Position numbers and translations under genes: made by a program. Below are positions 51,401-63,645 of a DNA stretch of 64,000 nucleotides, one piece after another; the stretch's first letter is position 1; every line of letters begins with the position of its first letter. The stretch comes from Paramecium pentaurelia (taxonomy: Eukaryota; Ciliophora; Oligohymenophorea; Peniculida; Parameciidae). A model generated the notes under the pieces. The model searched no databases, had not been told where the DNA came from, and saw only the letters and a list, made by a program, of their open reading frames with translations. The stretch lies in the NCBI GenBank assembly GCA_905183005.1, contig CAJJDO010000022.1, positions 611,151-675,150 of the forward strand. The letters are read 5' to 3'.

Positions 51401-52558
51401 ATGGATCCAATTAATTCAACTAATAAAGACGATGCATCAGTATTAGCACGAGCAAGAAGAAGAAGAAATGATTAAAGTAGTAGAGATTATACATGCGGAT
51501 GTGGAAAGAGCTATTTGAGTTATCCCGCACTATATACACATTTGAAGTATTGCAACTTTTATAGGGAGGCAAAAACATCAGGGAAGTCCTCCTCAAGGTA
51601 CTACTCAACCTAATAATATGAATCCTAAAGCAAATAGGGGCAGACCTAAAAGAGTATGAATGATTTTATTTATTCAAGTTGGATGAAAACGACTTAAAGG
51701 AAGGAAAATCAGATGATGAAAGATCAATTAGTAATAATGAACCAGATGAAACTATAGAATAAGTGCTCCTCTTTTTAGATAGTATTGGCAATTTCAGATC
51801 TGTAAGTCTTCATTCCAAAATTTCAAGGTCACCAAATATGAAAAAGAAGAAGAAAAACAAGTCTATTTATTGAATAGTTTTCCTAAAGATTATTTTATTA
51901 ATAATCAGGATTATTAATCTATCTATAATTTAATGAAGGATATTACAAATGAAAGAGTAAAAATTGCTGTATAATTTAAATAGGTAAAAAATCCAGATTA
52001 GGATCCTCTAACCAAAGAGGAAATTGATAAAGATAAAAACATTAAAAAAACTTAAATTAGTAAAATCTTAGCCTATTTTCTTGTGGCTATTGGTCCTTTA
52101 TTGAATGAAGATGCTTACAAGGAAGTAAATTTATTTTATTATATCAAGATGGCTACCTTCATTGTGTTATTCTCTATAGCACTTAATGAAATGGGTTATC
52201 AGGCCCTCTAAAATTATGAATAAGAATAATATCAGCAAGGAGATACTGATAAAAAAACTTAAACACTAGTTAAACAAGGTATGGATAGATTTAGTATCAA
52301 GACTAAAATATGAATGCAGTATATTGTGAGGAATAAAATGGAGAACAAATCTTATTAATAACAAATGAATTTATATTGTCATTTTTACCATAGTACTTCC
52401 CTAAATTGGGGAATATAGAAAAAACATTTAGAATATTTGGTAGTCCAGATGAAAAATTAAAAAATGCTGTTTATGTTACTTAACATTTATCTTATTGGTT
52501 GTATGCTATGAAATTTACTAACTCAAGATTAGCTTTATACACAGATGATGATTAATGA
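51401..52558 (+). CDS. C2H2 zinc-finger protein with apparent frameshift at A7
   Basis: Introns at 51547-51568, 51654-51678, 51802-51827, 52125-52148 and 52278-52300. A single zinc finger lies at residues 31-55 (YTCGCGKSYLSYPALYTHLK then KHQG, a C-x-C ... H-x4-H layout), followed by a basic RGRPKR hook. The next ~150 residues are charged, then a hydrophobic helical region (ILAYFLVAIGPLLNEDAYKE, FIVLFSIALNEMGYQALQNY) and a C-terminal domain (ILLITNEFILSFLPQYFPKL). Across the seven-A run at 52251-52257 the frame slips: one more A would join both parts cleanly. Either a sequencing error or a broken gene. Family unknown; a nucleic-acid-binding role is inferred from the finger and the basic hook. 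Confidence 0.65.
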
Positions 52559-52808
52559 TAAAATAATCATAATTGTTAATTAATATTTGTTAAATTTATT
52601 AATTATTATTCTTTTTATAACCTTTACTTTTTAGATATATTCTTATTTCAATTATAATAATTTAACCTTATGGTATCTTCAGAATTTGATAATATAATTG
52701 CACATAATTCATTCAAATTCAATTTATTTTTTAAATCCAATTAAATTTAAATATTTGATATAATAAAATTAAAATGAAGAATAAATCAATTTAAAACATC
52801 TGAGTATT

Positions 52809-54036
52809 TCATTATAATGATAATATTTCACTCTGTCCCCATTTGATAGGCTATCCATTTTACCAAATTCCTTTTCTAACTTTGTTATTATAAGTAAATG
52901 TCCCTTCTCCATGTTATTTTCCATTTTTCCATTATCCTTTATAAATTCTTCCATCTTACCAATCTAATTCTCCATATCCATTTCTTTAATCATTTTCAAA
53001 CTAAAATTAAGTTAATTTTTATACATTTCCTTTATAAATCTTACCATCCGGCCATATATAAATTCCATATCCATTCATTTGATTCAACATCCATTCTCCT
53101 TTATACTATGAATTAATATGAATCTTACCCTTTTTCCATCTTTCCAACAATATTCTCCATTACCATGAGGCATTCCATTAAGTAATTCTCCTTCATATTT
53201 GGAACCATCTGACCATTCAAAAATACCATAACCATTTTTTTCTCCATGTTAATAAGTGCCTTCATATCTTTGTCCATTATTCCAATATTCAATTCCTCTC
53301 TCAATATCATATAATTTATTACTCCATGTTATTTATCCTCAACCCAATCACCATTATATGTTGTTCCATCAATAGTTACATATTTTCCTATGCCCTAAGC
53401 CTTATCATTTATCCATTAACCTTCATAACTTAAGTTATTATTGATATTATACTAATCTCCATTTGATAAAACAATTCTTCCATAACCATGCTATTAATCA
53501 TTGTACCATTCTCCCTCATAAATTGATCCAAAAGAATAGAGTTATTTTCCAAAACCATGTCTCCTTCCTTCCAACCATTATCCTTAGTAAATCATTCTTA
53601 TTACAATTTTATATATACCCTTCATCGATTTAAACTGGACCAACATAAGTAAGTGTTTGATCTTTAACGACTAGAAATGGAAAAGGACCTTAAATTGGCC
53701 AGAATAATTACCTAAAGAGTTAAATATCTTTATAGCAAGTGAAGTTTATTCATCGAAAATCTATCCTATTAAAGGAATGTATATATACATTAGCATTATT
53801 AATCAGAACTCCTCTATAACTCTTAATACATCCATAGTTCTCATCCTGTGCTAGATTTTAATTTTAAACCATACATCTATTTTCTCTGATCTAATGGGTG
53901 AACTTGGAGTTTCATTTGATTCTTTGATTTTAGTTTATATTCCAATCTCTAAATTTTCATTATTTATATATATAGGAGCTGTTATTACAGTAAAGTGTTC
54001 CTTCTCCTGTGTATTATTTGTACAACAAGTTCCCAT
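52809..54036 (-). CDS. MORN-repeat protein
   Basis: Seven introns, complement(53846..53874), (53761..53788), (53689..53711), (53597..53618), (53300..53322), (53106..53128) and (53001..53024), give 351 residues. The first ~130 residues are a unique domain starting MGTCCTNN, which could be N-myristoylated at Gly2 and palmitoylated at Cys4-5. About ten MORN motifs follow, of the YEGEW-x-N-G-x-x-HGYG type (SIYEGEWYNDQQHGYGRI, RYEGTYQHGEKNGYGIFEW, YKGQWKNGKQHGEGTF). MORN proteins bind membranes and partners at cortical, basal-body and ciliary structures. Confidence 0.9.
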
Positions 54037-54425
54037 CTTATTATTTTAATTTTTTATATATAAAATAATTTATCTAAAAGATTTCAATCTTTTAATTAGA
54101 ATCTTACACTAAGAAAGAAATATAAATTCTAAGCTAAAATTTGAATTTATTAATATCAACTATCTTATTTTAGTTTTCAATTAAAGGAAATTGAAAAACA
54201 CTCCAAATTATTTTTTCATTATCAACTTATTAATATTAATCAAATGAAAATTGATAAATAACAGAAATTCTATATAATCTATTATTTATATGAAATATTT
54301 TAACATTTTATAATTAATTTATGATTTTTTTAAATCAACTTTTTTTTATAAATTGAATTTTAAAATCTAATTGAATTGAATATTTGAATTCATAATAAAC
54401 TTAATAATTATATTGGTTTTGATAT
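54037..54425. other. AT-rich intergenic region
   Basis: Lies between two minus-strand genes; presumably the 3' end of one and the promoter of the other. No motif identified. Confidence 0.6.
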
Positions 54426-55992
54426 TCATTTAATTATCTAAACTTGTAATCCATATAACTTAACATAAAATTTAAAACTTCCATTTATACTCTCTTCAAA
54501 ATGAATTTATTCCTAAAGGGAATAATATCATTTACTATAGTATTTTATTTTCTAAAACTCAATAGTCTTTTCTAAGCATTATATTCCAAGGTAAATTCTT
54601 AATTTAAATCAATTTTCAATGATCCTTAAGTTGACTTTTCATTTTTATATAACACTAAACTTCAAATATATTTATACATCCAGATTAATCCATCCAATAA
54701 TTTAAAGTTCCTATTTTATATCCTTACTAATCTACATTGATCATTCCAAATGAAGCTGTCTATTATAATAATTATTATTTTTACAAGAACTTTTTCAAGT
54801 CTTTCTGAAAATTTGAATTTTACTTTTGCATTATCATTTAATTTAAAAGCTCCTTCAACTAAAGCAACTCCTTCTTTATCACAAGAGAATTGAGTGAATC
54901 TTAATGAATATTTTAAATGCTTATCAGAGTTTGTTATATCAAACTTTTTACCAATTATATTAGTTTCCTAATAAATTCTATCATTTTAAACTTAATCATT
55001 TTATTGTTTCATTAATTATATATCTTCTTTTACTTATTTATTTTGTTATTATATATTTTCTTAAATGCCCTATACCTATATGGATTTATTAAAATTTGAG
55101 TTAATTTTTGTATTATCAGAAGGTAATTAAAATTGAATTCTATCTTAATCATCATTTATTAAAGTTTTAGGATATTAAATTATTTATTATTATTAAGGTT
55201 TTTTTATTTATTCTTTTGATTGTTCTTATAATTAGTCTCTAGAATATTAATATGAAAATTATTGCTATTTTTTAATATTTTAATTTCCTTAATCTTATAA
55301 TTATATTGGATGAGTGTCAAAATTTAATTATTATTATGGATACTTATATTCATATTGATTCAATTCTACCTGATTTTAGTTTTATTAATATTAAATTTAT
55401 TTTTGTATATTTAAGTCTTCTTATTTATTTTTCATATTATTGGAGTACTATTTAATTTTCAATTAATGGTTATATTCTTATTCATCTAAAAAATTCATTA
55501 ACTCATATGTAATTCCATTCAATTAATACTTAATTTCTTCTAGATTTTCTAATTATTTTTATTAAGGTAATCGAAATTAACAATAATATATATCAATATA
55601 GTTGTTTAAATTACTTTCAAATGAATTATTAGAAAATAATCTTTATTGCTGCTCATTCATTTTAAATTAATCTTATAATAGTTGAAAATAGATTCTAAAA
55701 AGATATCCTGTCAATTTTTTTACTTTTAAATATTCTAAAATAAGGACTTAATTTTTTATTAAATCTATTGTTCTTATATTTCAATATAGTCAGAAATACT
55801 ATCTTATATCTGCATTCTGAATTTCTCATTCAATTGATTTAATTTTAAATTAACTTTTTTTTCGAATGTGTCTTAAGATTACACTTTATGCTGATTATGA
55901 TAATGTAACTATAAATCATGCCAATTAGTTATAATTCTATTGAATCTACACTCTTTTTCTATGCAAACTTGATTTTATTCAATATGTTTCAT
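54426..55992 (-). CDS. Zinc-finger/coiled-coil protein with ciliate C-terminal domain (copy A)
   Basis: Introns complement(55695..55723), (54760..54784), (54655..54677) and (54513..54535) give 488 residues. A C2H2-like finger opens it (CIEKECRFNRIITNW then LQLHYHNQH; C-x4-C and H-x4-H). A coiled coil and a long Q/N-rich linker follow. The last ~160 residues are a beta-rich domain: FDITNSDKHLKYSLRFTQF, CDKEGVALVEGAFKLN, then SLKIDLNQEFTLEYNAQKRL and the ending SFKFYVKLYGLQVQI. This domain is shared with the next gene and, as far as I recall, is common in Paramecium proteins. Likely ligand or protein binding; function unknown. Confidence 0.72.
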
Positions 55993-56248
55993 GTATTAAA
56001 TAATTAAATACTAAAATATAAACAAAAAATAATACTAACACATTTTTTAAACCATCCTAATCCAATTAGATTATATTATCAAAAACATAATTAATTAACT
56101 AATTATTTCAAATTAATTTTTTAATACAAATCTTTATATTATTGAGTAATTACATAAAATGAAATGTATATATAATATAAGAACTTATTAATCTTTATTA
56201 ATTGCTAAATAATATTGAATAAAAAATTGAATTAGAAAATGTTATAAA

Positions 56249-57864
56249 TCAATATAAAATTGAGACTTTTAATCCAAATACTTTAACATAAAATTTAAAG
56301 TTTCCTTAAACTTTATCCAAATCTAAATATTCCTATTTTATATTTAATATATACTTCAGTTTTTCCATTTATGAAATATAACATTCTTTCATTTGATGAA
56401 TATTATATCATATACTCTTAATTTAAATTTATTTTCAACTTTCCTTTATAAACCTAATTATTTGAAATAAGATCTAATTTTGATCATCAAATTTATACCT
56501 CCTATTTCATTCATACTATATTATTGGCTTTTTTTCATTTTTCCATCCTTATCAACATTTTAGATTCCTATTTCAGCTTACTTTAATAAATAGAATAAGT
56601 TACAAATTTCTTTTTCTGAGGTTCAGAAAATTTCAATCTAATTTCAGCATCTATTTTTAAAGTTAATATCCCTTCAACTAAACCAATGCCTTACTGATGA
56701 CATAGAAATGCTTGGTTATTTTATGAAAACTTGAGGTGTTTATGTGAATTCATGAAATCAAACCTCTTCCCATAAAACACCTCTTAAGGAGGAGGTGATT
56801 TATAAACTACTCTGCTCTAAATACACTTAAGTTATAATACCTTTCTTCTTTCTTTTTTTTTTATTATTATTTAGGATTATCTTCATAATAATATTCTTAT
56901 ATTTCTGTTTTTGGTACATATAAACCCTTTTGATTATTGGACTTATTATTTGAATATATTGGACTATTTGTTGTTTCTGATGGTAATTAACATCTGAATC
57001 TGTCATCATCTTTAGATGAAATATTTTCAGTATATTAAGATTAGTTTTATTATTATTATTGAAATTATTTATATCCTTTTAAAGGAATATTATTTAAATC
57101 ATCTTATTCGATTAATTGAGTAGATTATGATTATGAAATATTTTAATCATATTAAATTTATTGTATTTCATATTTCATTTATTCTGCCTCATTTGATATA
57201 AATTCAGTTTAATAATGATTTTGTTATATTACATTAGGTTTTATTATAAACGATTCAGAAATTGTTGAGTCATTAAATTCTGGTACATTCTATTAGTAAT
57301 GAATAATAGACTTTTGATTTTGATTTTCTATTATAAAATTCTTTTCTAATAAATTCAGAAAATCATTTTCAATTACAATTAATTTAGACTAAATTTCGCA
57401 AAGAAAAAGAGCTACTTACTCTTATTGAGGTGTTGATATTTATCCATAATATATTTCTATATATTATTATAGATCAGCTTCTATAAAGCATTGATTTGTT
57501 AGACTTTATAATTAATAATCGAAGTAAATTTGATCTTAAATAATATTTAAGTATGTACTATAAAATTAAATTCATAATTATACTTCTTAAGAAATTCAAA
57601 TAGTTCTTAAATTTTAAAAATAATTCTATCTTCTTATTATTGAATTAATTGATAAATATCTTCTTAAACTTTCATCCTCTATTATTAATTATATTGATTA
57701 TATTTAAAAGCAACTTTGCTTTCTAACTTTTATTTTGGGATAACTTTATGATTCAATTGATTATGTAATTTTAATTAATCCCAGCTAGTGATAATTCTAC
57801 TGAAAGGACATTACATTTCAACACAAATGAAAGAGTCATTTTGTGAATATTATTAAATTATCAT
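56249..57864 (-). CDS. Zinc-finger/coiled-coil protein with ciliate C-terminal domain (copy B)
   Basis: Introns complement(57558..57583), (56815..56840), (56603..56581 region, 56581..56603), (56474..56498) and (56333..56354) give 497 residues. The layout parallels copy A: finger CVEMQCPFSRIITSWDQLKL then HNQLNH, coiled coil (DQIYFDYQLQSLTNQC), polar Q/N linker, and the C-terminal domain (FLCHQQGIGLVEGILTLKID, KLKINLNQEYMIQYSSNERM, NFKFYVKVFGLKVSILY). Intron 56815-56840 ends in TAGAG and uses the second AG, as the frame requires. The two copies are tandem, same strand, and diverged, so the duplication is not recent. Confidence 0.72.
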
Positions 57865-58567
57865 TAAATATAAAAAAATAATAATAAAAAAAAATATACA
57901 AACTCTGCAATAAATATTGATAGAATAAACATTTATACTTTAATTTCTATTTCATACTGATAAATTTTAATATCAATAATATTCTTAATTTCCATATAAC
58001 TTCATATCCTTAATTCTATATTAGATTCTTTCTGAATTAAAGGTAATTTTGTACATTAAACATATTCTTTTATAATACTAAATTTATTTTAATTAGTTTT
58101 ATTTAATAGGATATAAAGATTAATTCTATAATAAACTTACTTATTTTAAATGATTAAGATTATCTTTATCATTAAATTCTTATAAGTTCATTTATTAGAA
58201 GAATACTTAAAAATTTCAAACAATTCTAATAAACAAAATAAATTAAAATTATTTAATATTTCTTTTAAGTTATCACAATTATAAGCTTTTTGTGATAGTA
58301 TATTATTTAATACTATTATATAATTAATAATTGAATTTCATGTCTCTAATTAATAAAAATTTTATTATATCGTATACTTATTAGAATCCATCAGTTTTTT
58401 ATAGTTTCATTTAAAAGGTAAGTCTATAGATAAAAAATTAAATTATTCTAGATTTCAGATTTTCAAAATTTATTTTCATATTCTTTGATTTTACCCTATA
58501 TTAATATAAAACTATGATATATTCGTTATAAAGTGATATCAATTCAAATATATATATTTTAATTTTA
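57865..58567. other. AT-rich divergent intergenic region
   Basis: About 700 bp between divergent genes, rich in homopolymer A and T runs. No frame or structured element supported; it should carry two promoters. Confidence 0.6.
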
Positions 58568-60435
58568 ATGGATAATCGTTTGGAAAAAAATGTTAACAAA
58601 TTGATTGAACGCTACAAGAAAACTAGCTTATAAATAGATTAAATGATATAACCAGAATCATAAAATTGTCCACCTATTATGGTTTATCATACTAGGTCGA
58701 GATAAAGCAGGGCTAATATTAATGATGAGTAATTGTTGCATTCCTAAAAGATATTAGAGAGAGCTCTTCTAGAGAGAAAAAAAATCATTCAATTGAGCAA
58801 ATTAGTAGACTTAGAGAAACCTTAAATGCAAAGGAGAATTAAGAGAAAGAAAAATAAGAAAGATTATTGATACTTAATAAAGAATTGAAAGTACTATTTT
58901 AACATTGAAATTTAGATGACTTTAAAGGATTATATTTAAGCAAATAAGGAATTAGAGGGTAAGTTAAGTTAGAGAGAGAGAAACATTAAATAAATAGAAT
59001 TTGAATTAAAATCTCTTTAAGATAGTTTAGCAAAGTCAGAAAATAATCAAAAAGATATTAAATTAAAATGTGAAAGTCAAGATAAAATAATAGAAGAATT
59101 AAAATAATAATTACATGCTTCTCGTTAATAATTATAATCAAAGAAGGATAAAATTTAACTATTAAAAAAGTAGATTAAATAATAGGAAAAATAATATGAA
59201 GAATAGAGTCTAAATTTTGGAAAGGAATTAGAACGTGTATAAAAATTATGTGAAGAGTTTTCAACTGAAATGTATATTTGTAATATTATTAAATAGAAAA
59301 AATTAAGCAGAATAAAACAGAGATTAGGAAGATGAAATTAGACAATTAAAAAATGAATCTAATTCAAAAGATGAATAAATTATATACTTTGATTAATTAT
59401 TATAAGATATAAGATTTAGAGATGAAGATAATTAAAAGTAAATAGAGTACTTATCTAAATTATTACAATCTTAAAAAGATTAAACATAATAATATTTAAA
59501 TAAATATGAAGAATCTTAATCATATTTAAATAAACTTTAATAAAATTAATAAAATCTTGCTATGAATTTTGAATAAGAAATTATTAAAATTAATAATTAA
59601 AATAAAGATCTTTTTGAGAAAAAAAAATAAAAAATTAATGAATATAGATTAAAAGTAGAATAATATTAAAATAAAAATAGTGATCTTTAAAGACAATTAG
59701 ACATTTCAGATAAGAAATGTTAAATTTAAGAATATGAATTAAAAAAATTAACTCAAATTTCATAAGAATTGAAAACCATTAATGATCAAAATAATTAAAA
59801 ATAAAATCTTAATGAATCAAAAATTAATTCATTACTTTTGGAATTATCAGAGTAAAAATAAATTAATTTCAATTAAAAAGATATTATTGTAGAACATGAA
59901 TAAAAGTCATAATAACATAGGACTATTATTCAATAGGTTTAATTTATTTAATTATATTTTAGCTAACTGAGGAAAATTAAAATCTTTCTGACTCTCTTAT
60001 TTAAATACAAAATTATACTAAAAATTTAGAATTTGAATTTTAAGAAGAAAAATAATAAAAGGAAAAATAAATGGATGAAATTGAATAAAAAATAGACTTA
60101 TTATTTGAATAACTTTAATCTACAAAAGATGAATTAAAAGATTCTAAATAAAAAGAATAAGATTTGAAGACAAAATTAAAATAATAAGAAATCGAAATTG
60201 AAAGTTAAGTTTAAAAGTCTTTGAAGTATAAATAATAGACAGATGTACTTAGATAAACCATTAAAAATGTAATTATATTTTAATTTTAAAGTTAGAAGAT
60301 AAATTTAAGATTTATGATACTTAAACATAACAAGTGTAAATTTAATAATAAAAATAAGAAGAATAATAAAATTAATAAAAATTAAAAGTTTTAGAAGATA
60401 TTTAATCATTAATCAAATAACATAGAAAAATATGA
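58568..60435 (+). CDS. Long coiled-coil protein
   Basis: Six exons (introns 58729-58757, 58891-58915, 59272-59296, 59937-59962, 60269-60291) encode 579 residues. After a ~50-residue polar head (NRLEKNVNKLIERYKKTS) the protein is an almost continuous coiled coil rich in Q, K, E and L (RLRETLNAKENQEKEKQERL, KIIEELKQQLHASRQQL, SLIQIQNYTKNLEFEFQEE). No globular domain is seen. Structural proteins of basal bodies, ciliary rootlets or Golgi tethers have this look, but composition alone does not choose between them. Unspliced, the frame appears shifted at an A8 run at 58777-58784; the 29-bp first intron resolves this. Confidence 0.7.
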
Positions 60436-60598
60436 TATTTTATTAGATTTTAAAATATATAAATTTGCTATTTACTAATATAATTTTTATTTATTTTAAT
60501 TTAATCAGATTAATATTTTACTATATTTTTATCTAAAGGTGAATAAATTGAAATTGATTGAAAATCTCATAAAATATATATTAATGATGTTATTTTAA

Positions 60599-63057
60599 TC
60601 AATTAATTTCTCTTTGCTTTGCTATAAGTGCTTTAATTTATTTTATGTCAATACTCCATTATCCAAATGGAATTATATATTTTAAGTATGCATAGAGAGA
60701 TGGTTTCAATGATTACTCAGTAATTCCTATTAAATATGTTTATTAATATTTTGGATATAATTAAACTAAGTCTTATTCATTCTTTTGTACAATATCAGCA
60801 AAATCAGCAATTTCTTAAGGCTTTTTAACAAATAACATAATATAATAGAATTATTTACCTTATTATAAATATTATTTATAAATTCTTATTACATCAGCTA
60901 TGTCTAATACAATAATTGGATCTTTTATTTCTATTTTATCATAAGTTGAATTTCCAAAATTTTTAATTAAATCTTTTGATAATTTAATTTCTGGAATATA
61001 ACATAATATTTCATGTACTGTTTTAGGAGGTTAAGTGATATTGCATCTATGAGTCCATTTGATAAATGCTCTATTACTTCTATTAGTTAAGATTGAATTA
61101 TGAAAATTAATTTTGGATGGACCACATTAAAGATCACAACATGTATCATTTTTTCTTGGGAATACAACTTTGCAATCTCGTTTAGAAAGTCTTTTCTTTT
61201 TTTTAGGTTTTAAAGCTTCTTTTAATAGATTTTTAAATTTCTCTTTTGCCATATTTTACAATTTCCTTCTCTAAACTTATGGTGTAATGAAAGATGGAGG
61301 TGAATTAGCAATACTATCTGCATATTCCTAAATGTATTTATTCATATATTTACACTGACAGCACATTTAAAATTATTATCTTAATAATCAAAATGAAATT
61401 AATCTAAAAGACCTTTTTCTTTAGCATCTTAGAGAGCAGTTTCTAATATAAATACTACATCATCTCTAATTTCAGGAAAAGCTATAGAAACTTTTGAATA
61501 AGATGATGTAGTCTGTTATTTTTTAATTGCTGGTAGACTCTTTCTAGATTTAGAATCTAAAATAAATTTTGTTGGAAGAATTTGTATTTTTTCTTTCCAT
61601 TAATAATGACAATCATCTAATACACTTCTTGTAAATGTAAGATCTGTAAATTATGATATTTATTCTAATTTATTACTGGATATTAAACTTAAGAAGGTAA
61701 ATGTTATTATAACATTATCACCATCAGTTTAAAAGTTAAATTCATTTTAATTTTATTTCATCAATTATTTACATTTCTTTAAAGAATGAATAAGCCATTC
61801 TTCATTAGGATTTAATTTATTTTCATTAACTCCAAATACTTATGAATATAATTTAATTACTGAAGGTGTACAAGTAAAATTAAAAGTAAATTCAAGATCA
61901 TATCCAGATTTTTCTTAATTAATTTACTAAATAATACATTTAATAGATAATTAACCTTTTTATTTATCACAAAATTAAGTTGATGTTAAAAGTGTTTAGA
62001 TTATAAATAATAATAATTTCTTATCTCCTGCTACTATTTCTGGAATCCCACTTTCAAAGTTTAAATTAATAATATTAAAATGCTCATATAATTTTAGAAC
62101 CATAGATTCTATTATATTACAAATAGAAACTTTAAGATAAAACTAACAAATTTCTTATTTTAAATTTTTCATTATTGATCTTACTTAATGTTCTAAATGT
62201 AAACATTCTGATAAACATTATCCTAAAACACTTAAGTCAGACTCTTTAATCATTCTAAAAGCTCTTAAATTATTCCATTTTGTATAATCTTAATTTAATT
62301 GAACATATAACTTATTTATTTATTCGTACATTTATTCAAAAAAAGAATTTTCTTCACTAAAGAAATGTGATTAAATTAAAATAAAATTTCCTTACCAAGG
62401 CTTAATATAATAATCAATGATTTCTTTTTCTTAATTTTCCAATTATATTATTCCATAGTATTTCCTTTTTATATAATTGCTTAATATTTATTAGGATTCT
62501 TGATTGAACTTTATTGACTTATTTGAAAATAATTCATTCAAATTTTCATCAAAGTATAGAATATGATGAGGTAAATTAAGAAGAATACTATCCTATTCAT
62601 ATTTATGAGAGTTGATATTACATATTTTAGAATAAAGAAATCTCTTTAAGATTTCAATTGCTCTCATTAGGGCAACAAAAAAACAAAGTATATAAATATG
62701 ATTCAACTATCTAATGATCCCAATTTAAAATAACACTTGCATTGGCCAATAAGGTACTAAAACTAAATTAGTGATGCAAGTAAAGATATGAGAATAAATG
62801 CAATGATTATTTATCTGGACTTATTATGCCAAATATAATATAGCTTAGATTAAGAATCTCCATTTATGTTTATTTCTATAATAAAAATATGTTGCTATAA
62901 CAACACTGCCAATAGTGACATAATTACAATAAAATATGATCTTCATAATTATTATTCCTGGATATAAATAGAGACCACTGAATTTAGAAAGTCTGAAATT
63001 TTGCTCATGTTTTTCATACATAAATCTTCCTGTAGAGGATATTTAGTATTTATCCAT
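60599..63057 (-). CDS. Membrane PAS/histidine-kinase-like protein with receiver-like C-terminus
   Basis: One intron, complement(61328..61353), gives 810 residues. Four or so hydrophobic helices lie in the first 160 residues (GIIIMKIIFYCNYVTIGSVV and others). A PAS-like block follows (ILLNLPHHILYFDENLNELF), then a helical region (RMIKESDLSVLGQCLSECL) and a degenerate GHKL-ATPase-like part (GDKKLLLFIIQTLLTSTQ, TDGDNVIITFTFLS). After a Lys-rich linker, the C-terminus resembles a response-regulator receiver fold (DPIIVLDIADVIRIYKQYL, IADFADIVQ), without a clear phospho-acceptor triad. A paralogous core is in the gene at 9456-12223. Probably a phosphorelay-derived sensor that has lost catalysis; inferred. 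Confidence 0.6.
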
Positions 63058-63645
63058 TATTTAATTTATAATCGAATTTTACTCACTTAAATAATCTCAT
63101 CTAATTACTTCTATGAAAGTAATTAAAGTTGATTGCTAATTTTGTTATATTCACAATTGATCTATACAATTTTATTCAGTTATTAATAAACTATGTATAA
63201 TATTTATTAGAAAATGATTATTTGATAAATTCAGCTAATATTCAAGATTATATTTTATGGTTATTTTTTATCTTCATATTGAATAACTAATATTGAATTA
63301 ACATATAAATATAGATGCCATATATAATAAATTTTAATATATTCTTAAATAATTTATTTGTAAAATGAATAGTTAACAATTTATTTATCATAAGTAATAT
63401 TGATTAGAAGTAAATATATAGTAATTTTTGAGTAAATTACATATTAAGAAATAATAGTATTAATTAATATTATTCCCAACTTAGTAATCATTTTATAAAG
63501 GATTCCAACAATTTTCATTTTTTTTGATAAAAATATATTTTTTAGACTTTCAAAATTTTCCTAGTTCACTTATCTCTTTAACAGAAATCAAATATTTAAA
63601 GTAGTATTCTAAATATTTAAATTCATTAAAAATCATTAAATAATC
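63058..63645. other. AT-rich divergent intergenic region
   Basis: No supported gene or RNA; presumably promoters for the two flanking divergent genes. Confidence 0.6.

Noticed and set aside
52898..53116. Plus-strand His/Phe-rich ORF
   Set aside because: Antisense of MORN repeats.
53125..53310. Met-rich minus-strand ORF
   Set aside because: Wrong frame of the MORN repeats; the true frame gives repeated YEG-NG-HG motifs after removal of the intron at 53300-53322.
58777..58784. Frameshift at the A8 run in the coiled-coil gene
   Set aside because: Splicing of the 29-bp intron at 58729-58757 puts both sides in one frame, so no error is needed.
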